From Marinobacter alexandrii (GTDB taxonomy: Bacteria; Bacteroidota; Bacteroidia; Cytophagales; Cyclobacteriaceae): 64,000 nt of DNA. Of the stretch, positions 25,635-34,234 are shown in pieces (position 1 is the stretch's first letter; each line of letters begins with the position of its first letter). A program made the translations under genes and the position numbers. The notes below the pieces were generated by a model. It did not search any database, was not told the origin of the DNA, and saw nothing but the letters and a program-made list of their open reading frames with translations. The stretch covers positions 2,240,501-2,304,500 of the forward strand of contig JBDWTN010000007.1 of NCBI GenBank assembly GCA_039984955.1. The letters run 5' to 3'.

Positions 25635-26918
25635 ATGGAACAAGTTTACTACTCTCTGTTAGGATTTCTATTCATCAACTTCGTTTACCTTTTTTTCAAA
25701 TTTCTAATAGCAATAATCCTAGGAGTACATGACGAACAAATATTCCTGGGTTATGGACATCATGAGGCTTTTAAGATTAGAATAAAAAAACTTACTATCT
25801 ATTTCGGATTATTTATCCCTCTTCCCTGGCTTGCTAAATTCTACAGTTACAAGAACGAAACTAAAGGTAGGATCACCTTCGAATGGGAATTTTTTGAAAA
25901 ATCAAAGGTATTTAGGATGCTAGTGATTTTCGCTGGGACGATTGGTTCTCTACTGACTTCCATCCTTATTTTCACTATCCTTTCCTATCAGGAATTAGAC
26001 CAGTATATTTCTAAAGAAGAGCTAAACAAATTCGGAATATTTCCATCTGAATTTGCAGAATCCTCAGGATTTAAAAAAGGTGATCTTATTCTCAAGGTTA
26101 ATGGAGAAGATTATGATCGGTTTGAAGATCTATTGTCACCATTAACTCTTCTAAACGATTCATCCTACTATGAAATCCTGAGAGAAAAGGACACTCTAAT
26201 ACTTCAATCCAGTTGGGACCTTGACAAGATTGCTGAAAACGCATCCTTCATTTTCGCACCCAATGCACCATATGAAATAATGGGGCTTGTTGATGGAATG
26301 CCTGCAGCTAAATCAGGAATGAAAGAAGGAGATATTATCACAAAAATCGATAGCATCAATGTTAGCTCTCAACAGGAAATTAAGAACGTATTTGCCTTGT
26401 ATTCAGGTGATACTGTTGAAGTTCAAGTTAAAAGAGATAAAGAATTCCTCTTAACGACTCTAAAAGTTTCAGAAGATGGAATGATCGGTTACTATTCCGT
26501 TTCATTAATAGAATATAGCTTGTATCAAAAAAACATCCCTGAAGCTTTTATTGAAGGTGTTTCTAGTCCATTTAAGATTATAGGAATAAATCTCAAAGCC
26601 CTGGCTCAATTACTTGGTGCAGAAGTAGCAACTAACAAGAAGGCAAATGGACCTGTAAGAATTGCTAATTTATTTGGAGACAGGAATACTGCACAGTTTT
26701 TTAGGATTTCAGCTCTTCTACTCGCTCTCATCCCACTATGGGACCTTTTTCCATTCCCGAAATCAGCCGCTTTAAAAAGCATGCCCTTGATTTACGAGAT
26801 AGCTTTTGAAAGGAGATTTAAATATGAGTCGTTCATCAAAATTCGGAGGGTAGGTTGGTTCATTATCGTTACTTTGTTTGCCGTCACCATTATCAATGAT
26901 ATAGTCAGTTTATTCTAA
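25635..26918 (+). CDS. Cassette with reversed gene: RseP-like membrane protein lacking protease motifs
   Basis: 427 residues. Membrane segments at about 5-30, 50-65, 92-115, 350-370 and 402-425 enclose two PDZ-like domains (about 135-195 and 215-280; MPAAKSGMKEGDIITKIDSI). The order matches site-2 proteases of the RseP/M50 family. However, the HExxH motif expected in helix 1 is replaced (LIAIILGVHDEQ), and the C-terminal LDG motif is not recognisable (LIPLWDLFPFPKS), so it should be a pseudoprotease. It reads against the array, with a 70-nt leader. Flanking repeats at 25548 and 26923 keep array orientation. Confidence 0.72.
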   Translation: MEQVYYSLLGFLFINFVYLFFKFLIAIILGVHDEQIFLGYGHHEAFKIRIKKLTIYFGLFIPLPWLAKFYSYKNETKGRITFEWEFFEKSKVFRMLVIFAGTIGSLLTSILIFTILSYQELDQYISKEELNKFGIFPSEFAESSGFKKGDLILKVNGEDYDRFEDLLSPLTLLNDSSYYEILREKDTLILQSSWDLDKIAENASFIFAPNAPYEIMGLVDGMPAAKSGMKEGDIITKIDSINVSSQQEIKNVFALYSGDTVEVQVKRDKEFLLTTLKVSEDGMIGYYSVSLIEYSLYQKNIPEAFIEGVSSPFKIIGINLKALAQLLGAEVATNKKANGPVRIANLFGDRNTAQFFRISALLLALIPLWDLFPFPKSAALKSMPLIYEIAFERRFKYESFIKIRRVGWFIIVTLFAVTIINDIVSLF

Positions 26919-26999
26919 GTTCCTTTCGTTTTAAGAGACAGATCAGTTTTAAGTAAAATTTAAGCTGATGGATAACAAAAAAGTTAAGTAGAAATGGTT

Positions 27000-28451
27000 T
27001 CAATTTCTATCTTGTTTATCATTAAACTCGATTGCATAATTTTCGGGAAGTAATTGATAGCAATTTGCTGCAATAACGTTGTAGGCAAAGGCTAACTCCA
27101 TACACTCTTCCTCTTTATTAATTATTTGTGTTATCACATCAGTAGAATTCCTCCTATTTTCAAGTATTTCTCCAAGTTCAGATGCTGGCCAAATAACCTC
27201 ATGAGGATCTTTATATGTGAAATTCAAGGACCCAGGCCAATTCATTGGGTGAGAATCAGTCAAAGTTCTGATACCATCAATACTGGCATATAACTTAAAA
27301 CTTCCCAAGTTCTCAAAAGGAGATCTATCCCAAATCAAATCATTCTCAGAAAATGAAGATGTATTTAAACTGTTAGATCTAGTAAGTAAATTGAATGTTT
27401 CTTTCTTGTTGAAATTAACGCTCTCAAATTTAACTTTGGACACCCTTCCTGAGACATAGCATCGTTCTAAATCAAATCCCAATTTTCCCTCGACAATTGA
27501 AGCAATACCTGTGCTATCCATGTTACAATGAATAAATTTAGTTCTTGCAAAATCTCCGATAATTTTGGATTTTGAAAGGTCACAATTCAAGAAAACCAAT
27601 CCTGATGCATCAATTTCAGAAAGTCTCACATTGCTTAAGTTTAAGCCCTCAAATGTGAATCCAAAATTAGATTCTCCCAAAAAAACGCCCTCGTCAGTCA
27701 TTATTCTTTTGTCATCGAATGTGTAATAGGTAGTACTTTTTTCTTTTAGGTAATTAACGACTTTCAATGCAGACCAAAAGATAATTGTCCTTTCTTTCTC
27801 TTCCAGATTTTCTACCTTTAGTAGGTTCAGTAGTAATTGGAGAGAAACTTCTGTATATAAACTATCTTCTACAGCAAGATTTCGCAGGGAATTTACACCC
27901 CCAAGACGGCTAATAGCCCTATCAGACCCTAACAGCTTTACTGCTTCAGTAAAGAGTAAGACATTGGACTGCCTATTTGAAATAATCTGTTGTGTCCTTA
28001 TTTGATGAGCAAGTAAATCTCTTTGAGCCTTATTGTCCTTAAGTGTGGAATCTAATAGCCTTATTCTTTCGTTCAAATCTTCGCGGGCAAGAGATCTATC
28101 AGCTTCTGCTATTTCAACATTTTTGTTAATCTCTGAGATCATTAATTTATTGTTTTGAAAAGATAATTCGCGATTTAAGGCTCTTTCCTCTCTTGCTATA
28201 CTTGCTGTGGTATCAAGTTGTAGAAGAATTAAATTTCTTGACTCTTTTATTCCATGAATACTTTGAATAAATGTTGCTCCGAGTATCAGGCCACCTAGTA
28301 TTTGAGCAATTGTCGCTCGTAACTTATTGGTCATTTCCAATTTCTCACTCGAAGGTTTAATAGATTTAGTTTGCCATTTCGGTACAAAAATTAATACCAA
28401 AATTGCTATAACAAGTATTGATAGATAAAATAACAATTGTGATAAACCCAT
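27000..28451 (-). CDS. Cassette: membrane protein with pentapeptide-like repeats
   Basis: 483 residues. Two N-terminal membrane helices (about 3-23 and 46-66), a long coiled coil (about 75-165), a RLGGVNSLRNLAVEDS helix, and a C-terminal region of pentapeptide-like repeats (LNLSNVRLSEIDASGLVFLNCDLSKSKI style, about 265-345). Membrane proteins of this plan with the R-L/G-G-V.SL..LA motif occur widely; some are linked to phage defence, but function is open. A 138-bp leader separates it from the repeat at 28590. Confidence 0.72.
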   Translation of the reverse strand: MGLSQLLFYLSILVIAILVLIFVPKWQTKSIKPSSEKLEMTNKLRATIAQILGGLILGATFIQSIHGIKESRNLILLQLDTTASIAREERALNRELSFQNNKLMISEINKNVEIAEADRSLAREDLNERIRLLDSTLKDNKAQRDLLAHQIRTQQIISNRQSNVLLFTEAVKLLGSDRAISRLGGVNSLRNLAVEDSLYTEVSLQLLLNLLKVENLEEKERTIIFWSALKVVNYLKEKSTTYYTFDDKRIMTDEGVFLGESNFGFTFEGLNLSNVRLSEIDASGLVFLNCDLSKSKIIGDFARTKFIHCNMDSTGIASIVEGKLGFDLERCYVSGRVSKVKFESVNFNKKETFNLLTRSNSLNTSSFSENDLIWDRSPFENLGSFKLYASIDGIRTLTDSHPMNWPGSLNFTYKDPHEVIWPASELGEILENRRNSTDVITQIINKEEECMELAFAYNVIAANCYQLLPENYAIEFNDKQDRN

Positions 28452-28610
28452 GATTTTATTCAGTCATCAAAATACAATGTAAACAATTCATGTAGTCACC
28501 AAATTTATCAATGTAATCGTCTAGTTATTTGGAAGCAAATGTGAGCATAGCTCGATTATAAAATTCATCATTCACATTGAGCCTCTATTTATTCGTTTTG
28601 TGAGACTAAT

Positions 28611-29501
28611 TTATTTAAAGTACTTAGGGTCTATAACAAATATTAAGTACTTCCTTACTTTATTTCCATTTAATTCAGCAGGTTCAAATGAACCCTTTCC
28701 CATCTTTGTAAATGCGTTTAGTACTACTTTGTCAAAATCTTCTTGGAAGCCGTGTTTCATAACAGGATTAGATATTGAGCCATCTATATTTATGATTGCT
28801 CTTACTGATATTGGGAACTTCATTAGTGATCTATCAACATGATTTGGGTACTTAGCTTCCTTTAGTAAGTCTGGGTAAAAAGCATTCCCTTTTTTGTATT
28901 TTGGTTGTTTAGTTAATTTTTTCCAGTTTTTATCTTGAAAGAATTTGGCACCAGCTCTAATTGGAAAGTTGAAATGATTATCTCTTGGCGGCCATCCGCA
29001 TGGCGGTTCATGGGTGTAAGCGCAATCTATATTCATAGATTTATTAAAATCAATTAATACTTTATCCATGTTAGGGAATGGAATTATCAGATAGCGCCCA
29101 CTCGTATGTGTTTCAAAACCGGTTGTTAAATCAGTATAGGGCAAAAAAAGTAATTTTTCATTGCCTGAATACTTGTAAAGCAAAAATTGGACTGAATCCC
29201 GATTAATCAAAAAGCTAATCTCAGCAACTGCTTCTTTGCTAGCATCTAAATATTGAAGGCGTTTAAAATTAGCTTCGATTCTATAGGCACTATCAATTTC
29301 GAAAAAAGGCAATGATTCAAATTCATCCATGATATGTAATGGAAGAGGTGAATACTCTTGTAATGAAAACCTTAGGTTTACACTGTCTCTGAATTTTAAG
29401 TTATCCTCGTACACTTCAGAAATACTTAATTGAGCAAACAAAAATGATGGAGCTATAAGAGCTATTATTCTAAGAGAATTTTTCAAGATTATTCGTTTCA
29501 T
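28611..29501 (-). CDS. Cassette: exported protein with TonB C-terminal-like domain
   Basis: 296 residues with signal peptide (SLRIIALIAPSFLFAQ). The C-terminal ~75 residues fit the TonB C-terminal fold: FPISVRAIINIDGSISNPVMK, FDKVVLNAFTKMGKGSFEPA, YLIFVIDP. A second member of this domain class in the array after 23950-24372. Its ATG overlaps the TAA of the EF-Tu-like gene upstream (TAATG), where the repeat has decayed to ATTCGTTTCATTAAAC. Confidence 0.75.
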   Translation of the reverse strand: MKRIILKNSLRIIALIAPSFLFAQLSISEVYEDNLKFRDSVNLRFSLQEYSPLPLHIMDEFESLPFFEIDSAYRIEANFKRLQYLDASKEAVAEISFLINRDSVQFLLYKYSGNEKLLFLPYTDLTTGFETHTSGRYLIIPFPNMDKVLIDFNKSMNIDCAYTHEPPCGWPPRDNHFNFPIRAGAKFFQDKNWKKLTKQPKYKKGNAFYPDLLKEAKYPNHVDRSLMKFPISVRAIINIDGSISNPVMKHGFQEDFDKVVLNAFTKMGKGSFEPAELNGNKVRKYLIFVIDPKYFK

Positions 29502-29818
29502 TAAACAGTTTTAAGCTTAGGGTTTAAAACCTCTTCTATCACACCAGTACCCATTACTCTTTGTGGTTCCTTGAATTCGAACTTGATTCCCTCCTTCAAT
29601 TTACCAGCAAAGTAATCAACGCCAACGATTCTTATCTCGGCCTTTACTGTTTCTCCTGGATTCACTTCATTTTTGCCTAAGAATTTCTGTTCACCCGACG
29701 TTGGCATGGTGTCGAATTCGAATTGGATTAATGGCCGATAGCCGGAATAAACGATTCCCGTCCTTCCTCCATCCTCAGTCTTCTTATAATGAAGTGTTGC
29801 TATAAAATCAGCTGCCAT
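29501..29818 (-). CDS. Cassette: stand-alone EF-Tu domain III-like protein (copy B)
   Basis: 105 residues. ADFIATLHYKKTEDGGRTG, GYRPLIQFEFDT, GETVKAEIRIVGVDYFAGKL and GIKFEFKEPQRVMGTGVI follow EF-Tu domain III. Roughly half identical to 22633-22956, so an older divergence than the near-identical cassette pairs. Follows the repeat at 29823 by four bases. Confidence 0.78.
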   Translation of the reverse strand: MAADFIATLHYKKTEDGGRTGIVYSGYRPLIQFEFDTMPTSGEQKFLGKNEVNPGETVKAEIRIVGVDYFAGKLKEGIKFEFKEPQRVMGTGVIEEVLNPKLKTV

Positions 29819-29838
29819 TTTTCATTCGTTTTATGAGA

Positions 29839-30120
29839 CTAAAAAATCCTATTAAATAGTCGGAGAAAGTAGTTTCCAACAGAATAATAAATCCAAAAAA
29901 CTATAGCAAAACAAAGGGCTATCCAGGGTATCAGCACAAGTGTCATTGAGAATCCAAGAATGCCATAATACTGTTTATCATTAAAGGTAAACGGAACTGC
30001 GCCAAATAGAACAAAGAAGCTACCGAATAGAACGAATGGCGCTATACAGAAAAGCATATTCCAGAATAGTTTTCCGAATAGCTTAGTTGGTTTTTCTTCA
30101 AATTGCTTTAAATGTTTCAT
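29839..30120 (-). CDS. Cassette: small two-helix membrane protein
   Basis: 93 residues with hydrophobic segments at about 16-41 and 52-80 and a basic C-terminus. Starts next to a variant repeat at 30122 and stops next to the one at 29823. Function unknown. Confidence 0.65.
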   Translation of the reverse strand: MKHLKQFEEKPTKLFGKLFWNMLFCIAPFVLFGSFFVLFGAVPFTFNDKQYYGILGFSMTLVLIPWIALCFAIVFWIYYSVGNYFLRLFNRIF

Positions 30121-30137
30121 CGCTCCGTTTTTTGAGA

Positions 30138-30383
30138 CTAATTATTGTTCTTCGAAGGTATGCGATCGATTATATATTCAGCTAGTTGAACGAACAAGGA
30201 AAAGAAAATGATAATTGGTATTCCACAAATTCCAAATACGAAAATGATACCTGAGATACTTCTTGAAGTTTCTGTGCCAGAAGATTCAGAATACCAGCTC
30301 AGTCCCAAAAAGATTAAGCCTAAAAGTATCCAGGCAACTATGGCGAATAAGTAGAACTTGAAATACTTCTTCCTCTTTGTCAT
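30138..30383 (-). CDS. Cassette: small membrane protein (copy B of near-identical pair)
   Basis: 81 residues, one residue different from 15594-15839. DNA similarity begins at the GAGACTAATTATT of the downstream repeat and ends in the CATTCGTTTTGT of the upstream repeat, which marks the exact unit. Two membrane helices. The start codon is the repeat ATG at 30381-30383. Confidence 0.75.
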   Translation of the reverse strand: MTKRKKYFKFYLFAIVAWILLGLIFLGLSWYSESSGTETSRSISGIIFVFGICGIPIIIFFSLFVQLAEYIIDRIPSKNNN

Positions 30384-30396
30384 TCGTTTTGTGAGA

Positions 30397-30663
30397 TTAA
30401 CTTTTTCTTTTCAAAAGTAAGCTCCTAATTAATTCACTTAACCCAAACATCAGGAAAAAAAGAGAGAAGAACTTCACTGAAAAAGGATAGTCTAGCTCCC
30501 AATGAATGTGATCTAAGAATAGTATTAAGAAGACAATATTCAGATTAATCAAATACACCAGGAAATCAGATTTTGTGTATTTGTAGTAAGATCTAACCCT
30601 CCATAATAAAGCTGCGAATCCAAAATTCATAATAATTACAAGGAAGAGAATTAATTCAACCAT
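30397..30663 (-). CDS. Cassette: small three-helix membrane protein
   Basis: 88 residues from the repeat ATG at 30661-30663. Hydrophobic segments at about 2-21, 32-49 and 62-81, short loops and a basic C-terminus (LLLKRKS). No motif suggests function. Confidence 0.62.
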   Translation of the reverse strand: MVELILFLVIIMNFGFAALLWRVRSYYKYTKSDFLVYLINLNIVFLILFLDHIHWELDYPFSVKFFSLFFLMFGLSELIRSLLLKRKS

Positions 30664-30676
30664 TCGTTTTGTGAGA

Positions 30677-31225
30677 CTATTCCAGCCTTGACTTTAAGTC
30701 ATCTATGTAAAAAGATTCTTTATCTAACCATCCTTCATCACCTTGCTGTATGCGTGTCCCCGATGAATCAATCCATCTTATCATCTCTCCGTCATCAAAG
30801 TAGAATCTGCTTTCTAAGAGCTCTGTTTTGTTGGGATCAAACCATTGGTCAAATCCTGATTGAACCGCTCGAGTAGAGTCCATATAATACGGCATGTTGT
30901 AGTTGAACTCTTGATCAAATGCAAAAAGTAATTCATTATTATCTACATAGTATTCTCTGAATAGTTTTCCAGTCTCTCCAAAGTATTCAAGTCTAATCTT
31001 CACACATTTTTCTCCATCAAAGTATTTCATAATCTCAGCTCCATCTGTTGACTCATCAAATGTCTTAGATTTCTCAATTCTCATTGAGCTTATATTTTCA
31101 TTCACATAAGAATAATGCTGCCTAATCAACTGAATTTGATTCTGATTTTGAGCACTAAGTGAAGAGCTTATTAGGAACAGTATAATAGATAGTGCAAGTG
31201 ACTTCATAGGACTATTATCATTCAT
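30677..31225 (-). CDS. Cassette: exported protein
   Basis: 182 residues if it starts at the repeat ATG (31223-31225); the in-frame ATG at 31207 gives a cleaner signal peptide (MKSLALSIILFLISSSLSAQ). The mature part has strands such as GEKCVKIRLEYFGETGKLFREYY that resemble MORN-like/YD-type beta repeats. Stop shares a base with the repeat at 30661-30677. Family not assigned. Confidence 0.65.
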   Translation of the reverse strand: MNDNSPMKSLALSIILFLISSSLSAQNQNQIQLIRQHYSYVNENISSMRIEKSKTFDESTDGAEIMKYFDGEKCVKIRLEYFGETGKLFREYYVDNNELLFAFDQEFNYNMPYYMDSTRAVQSGFDQWFDPNKTELLESRFYFDDGEMIRWIDSSGTRIQQGDEGWLDKESFYIDDLKSRLE

Positions 31226-31238
31226 TCTTTCTACGAGA

Positions 31239-31511
31239 CTAATTTGAGCTAAAAAACCATATCCAAAAAACAGAGCCTATTAATCCTGATATATTGATTA
31301 GTAATAATCCGATACTAGTCTGATACTTCTTAAAAAGCGAAATAACTCCTGGAATAATATATAAATGAGCTACAATGGTTATAGGCAAGAGCAGTAATCC
31401 ATATCCAAAACCACCACCTCCAGAACGTAATACACTAAATGTCATAGGTACGAAAAAAACCATATTGGAGATGATTAGAATAATTCCAGTTGTCACAATC
31501 AGCTTTTTCAT
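31239..31511 (-). CDS. Cassette: small membrane protein (copy B)
   Basis: 90 residues from the repeat ATG at 31509-31511; 79 of 90 residues match 11514-11786. DNA similarity starts at AGACTAATTTGAGC and ends at TTTTTCATTCGTTTT, again inside the repeats. Three hydrophobic segments with a Gly-rich loop. Confidence 0.75.
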   Translation of the reverse strand: MKKLIVTTGIILIISNMVFFVPMTFSVLRSGGGGFGYGLLLLPITIVAHLYIIPGVISLFKKYQTSIGLLLINISGLIGSVFWIWFFSSN

Positions 31512-31528
31512 TCGTTTTGCGAGGCTGC

Positions 31529-32401
31529 CTATAGTTGAATTTCCCAAATGAGATATTTCCCAAACAAATACTTGAAGACAATCTCTTTGTAATTTCCATC
31601 AAGCTTAATTTTTGCTACATGCAAGGTAGCTTGACCCAAGGCCACTCTAATATTTTCTTCATACTGTAGAGAATCCATTGGATCAATTCTATTAAGAATT
31701 TGACTCAATTCTTTTGCGAGAGAGAATATTCCAGAACCATCTTCATTGATTTCTTTCATCATTGAACTATGAAAATAATAGACAGAATCGTTTTTATATA
31801 CTTCAATTCCTGGAGCAAGAATATTGGATATGAGTTGTCGATTTTCAGAATTTAGTATTTCTGAATACTTCTTAAAATTGGGAATTTCAGTTATGTCGGA
31901 AATGGTAAAAAACTCTTGAGATTGATCAATGATTTTTATCCCTGCCAGCAATCCGTTAGGACTTATTTCAAGAGAATAGTTGGTGTTGTCATAAACCCAC
32001 TTATCTCCATAACCTCCTATGTCTTCAACAGTTGATGCTTCGCCAATAAGTGATTCTATTTCATCTTCAGGCATGCCGAGTTTTAGTCCCTTAAATCCAC
32101 AGTCAAAGCCTTTCTTTGTACCTGTAAGTTGGATTGACCAAATTGTCTTAAGATCATAATTGGCATATTCAAATAGCATATAAACTGATGTATCAGGTTC
32201 AACTAAGAAGATTTCATACTCAAAGCCATCATCAAATTTATTCTCTTGAATAATGGTATTTAATTCATTTTTTGGAACGTCTCGAAATTGCCCTAATCTA
32301 AAACCGTTAAGGTCTGTCACAAAATCTTGAATCTCCTGACAGTAACTATTGGAGTTTATAATCAGGATTAATAGAAATGACAATAACAATTTCATATTCA
32401 T
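31529..32401 (-). CDS. Cassette: exported protein of unknown function
   Basis: 290 residues starting at the repeat ATG (or six bases later). Signal peptide MNMKLLLSFLLILIINSNSYCQ. A central GFKGLKLGMPEDEIESLIGEAS motif resembles the lipoprotein BamE/SmpA-like or 'G-x-x-L-G-M-s-x-x-e' modules of exported proteins. Function unknown. The repeat at 32399 lacks one T. Confidence 0.65.
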   Translation of the reverse strand: MNMKLLLSFLLILIINSNSYCQEIQDFVTDLNGFRLGQFRDVPKNELNTIIQENKFDDGFEYEIFLVEPDTSVYMLFEYANYDLKTIWSIQLTGTKKGFDCGFKGLKLGMPEDEIESLIGEASTVEDIGGYGDKWVYDNTNYSLEISPNGLLAGIKIIDQSQEFFTISDITEIPNFKKYSEILNSENRQLISNILAPGIEVYKNDSVYYFHSSMMKEINEDGSGIFSLAKELSQILNRIDPMDSLQYEENIRVALGQATLHVAKIKLDGNYKEIVFKYLFGKYLIWEIQL

Positions 32402-32413
32402 TCGTTTGTGAGA

Positions 32414-33058
32414 CTATTGAAAAAACAAATACCATTCAAACAATGTAAATGGAATTGCAAACCAAAATAAGCCATTACCAGCCTTTCTTGTTTTTGAATC
32501 ATAGCCATAGACCTTCTGTCCGTTAGGAAGTGTCTTTTTGTAATTCATAAGAATGTATCCAAAGAATATACCAGGGAGTCCACCTGCTAGGACTGAAAGA
32601 TAGGATAATAATATCTTGTAAAAAGGGAGTGAGTCCTGCTGACCAAGTTCCTCATTTCTTTTAGCCTTAATCTCCGATATAGATTGATTGCTTACTGAAA
32701 CACCTCTTTCATTCAATAATTTCTGAGCAAGCTTTAAATCAAAAGCACTCCATTCATCTGGTTTCAATACAATCTCGGAGAGCTCTTCATTGGAAAATGA
32801 AAACAAGTAGTGATCTGAATCGACATTATTAATAGCATCTAAAGCTTCTTTCTCAAGTAGTTTTTCTGCTTCTGTAAAGTGTTCTTGCCTTACATATAAT
32901 AGTATTTCATTTTGGAGTTCATTACCTGAGAAGGTAACATCTACAGAAGGTGAATTATCTTTTAAGATAGTATCAATATCACTCTCGAGGAGTAGATTGG
33001 TGATTTCAGATGCTTGTGCTGAATCTAAGAATTTACGAAAAACAGAGTATCCTTTCAT
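32414..33058 (-). CDS. Cassette: DUF2007-like soluble domain fused to a membrane region
   Basis: 214 residues from the repeat ATG. The N-terminal ~80 residues (VFRKFLDSAQASEITNLLLE, then VRQEHFTEAEKLLEKEA) match the DUF2007 'putative signal-transducing' pattern. The middle (FSNEELSEIVLKPDEWSAFDLKLAQKLLNERG) is typical of larger Bacteroidota members, and two membrane helices lie at about 145-170 and 195-212. Role unknown. Confidence 0.68.
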   Translation of the reverse strand: MKGYSVFRKFLDSAQASEITNLLLESDIDTILKDNSPSVDVTFSGNELQNEILLYVRQEHFTEAEKLLEKEALDAINNVDSDHYLFSFSNEELSEIVLKPDEWSAFDLKLAQKLLNERGVSVSNQSISEIKAKRNEELGQQDSLPFYKILLSYLSVLAGGLPGIFFGYILMNYKKTLPNGQKVYGYDSKTRKAGNGLFWFAIPFTLFEWYLFFQ

Positions 33059-33071
33059 TCGTTTTGTGAGA

Positions 33072-33557
33072 TTATGCTACGCCATTGACACCAAAGTCAT
33101 AAAATTGTTCTTGATCTAAATTGTATTTGACTTGCCAATATTGACTTCCCCCATCTGAAACGTTAATCCATTCTTCTTTCCAACCATCTGCAAATGAAGA
33201 TTTAAGCCATAAGCAATTGATTAGTATTACCCTCTCCCCTTTTTCATTGATAAATCCTAGGTACTGGCGCACATACTTTCTTAAGTTTTTATGAATAGCA
33301 GGACCATATCCCTTCCCCTGATTAAGACCATCAGAGTTCAAATCATTTATTTCTAGCTTCAGTTTTACTTCTATCTTATCTATCTCCTCAGATGTAGGAG
33401 TAAACCTCTTTTCCTTAATCGTAAAAGTCCATGGAGGCATTGCATATTCTGAATTAAATATTGCTCCCCGGTATTTCTTCCCTGAGACCACTTCTGCTGA
33501 TTGGCCTTGAAGACTTATTGAAGCAACAAGTAGGATATGGGTTATGATAAGTTTCAT
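33072..33557 (-). CDS. Cassette: exported protein
   Basis: 161 residues from the repeat ATG at 33555. Signal peptide MKLIITHILLVASISLQGQ. The mature domain has GEKYRGAIFNS-like and GERVILINCLWLKSSF strands, with DGWKEEWINVSDGGSQYWQVKYN near the end, a pattern seen in short periplasmic proteins of Bacteroidota. No function known. Confidence 0.65.
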   Translation of the reverse strand: MKLIITHILLVASISLQGQSAEVVSGKKYRGAIFNSEYAMPPWTFTIKEKRFTPTSEEIDKIEVKLKLEINDLNSDGLNQGKGYGPAIHKNLRKYVRQYLGFINEKGERVILINCLWLKSSFADGWKEEWINVSDGGSQYWQVKYNLDQEQFYDFGVNGVA

Positions 33558-33571
33558 TCGTTTTATATGAC

Positions 33572-33949
33572 TTAATTACCTGGCTTATATCCGTAGATAG
33601 TGTATATACCATTATCAAGTTCAAATGGTATGTTGCAAGATTTTAATCCTTGTTCTATGAAATCAGAATAGTCTGTTTCACTTGGTTCAACCAAACGTCC
33701 GACATATTCTTTACTAATAGGATCTATTTTAACCCATTCAATAATCTCAAACCCATCACGTTTGACATCTTCCCACCATACTGGTGTAAAGCTAGAAGTA
33801 ATCTTATCTTCTTGAATGTACTTAATGATAACATTAGGATTATGATTTGGATCAGATGTAATCGCTGATACTAGCTCATTCCACTTTGTATTATTCATAC
33901 AAGAATTAAGGTTTTTGTCACTTATTATTTTCAAAGTGTGAGCATCCAT
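33572..33949 (-). CDS. Cassette: hypothetical cytoplasmic protein
   Basis: 125 residues from ATG 33949; an in-frame GTG at 33970 lies inside the repeat and is less likely. MDAHTLKIISDKNLNSC at the start, no signal, mixed alpha/beta. DUF6678-like proteins have this general look (SLMNNTKWNEL-type motif, here CMNNTKWNELVSAI), which is suggestive only. Confidence 0.6.
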   Translation of the reverse strand: MDAHTLKIISDKNLNSCMNNTKWNELVSAITSDPNHNPNVIIKYIQEDKITSSFTPVWWEDVKRDGFEIIEWVKIDPISKEYVGRLVEPSETDYSDFIEQGLKSCNIPFELDNGIYTIYGYKPGN

Positions 33950-33972
33950 TTCATTCGTTTTGTGAGACACTT

Positions 33973-34143
33973 TTATTTATTAAGCATTCCCTTGGAAATC
34001 ATCGAGACAATCTTGCTTCGGATCACTTCTTTTTCCAAAGAAGTTTCAGACTGCAGTTGATTTACAATCGATTCTGATACATTTTTAGAACCAAGCAAAT
34101 TGCCCACCTTATATAGTTTATGAATTCTTTCTTCAATACTCAT
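33973..34143 (-). CDS. Cassette: 56-residue protein
   Basis: Short gene between repeats at 33952 and 34153: ATG 34143, TAA 33973. The product MSIEERIHKLYKVGNLLG... is wholly helical and charged, with GSKNVSESIVNQLQSETS in the middle and a KGMLNK end. No signal or membrane segment. Support comes from its exact fit between two repeats; otherwise it would be easy to overlook. Confidence 0.55.
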   Translation of the reverse strand: MSIEERIHKLYKVGNLLGSKNVSESIVNQLQSETSLEKEVIRSKIVSMISKGMLNK

Positions 34144-34234
34144 ATTAATTAAAATTCGTTTTGTGAGACAATCCAGTTATTCACAAATAAAACTTAACTT
34201 CATGTAATTTGAAAAGCTATTAACTAATGAGGCA

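Noticed and set aside
25635-26918. Active site-2 metalloprotease
   Set aside because: HExxH and the C-terminal LDG motif are absent from the expected helices.
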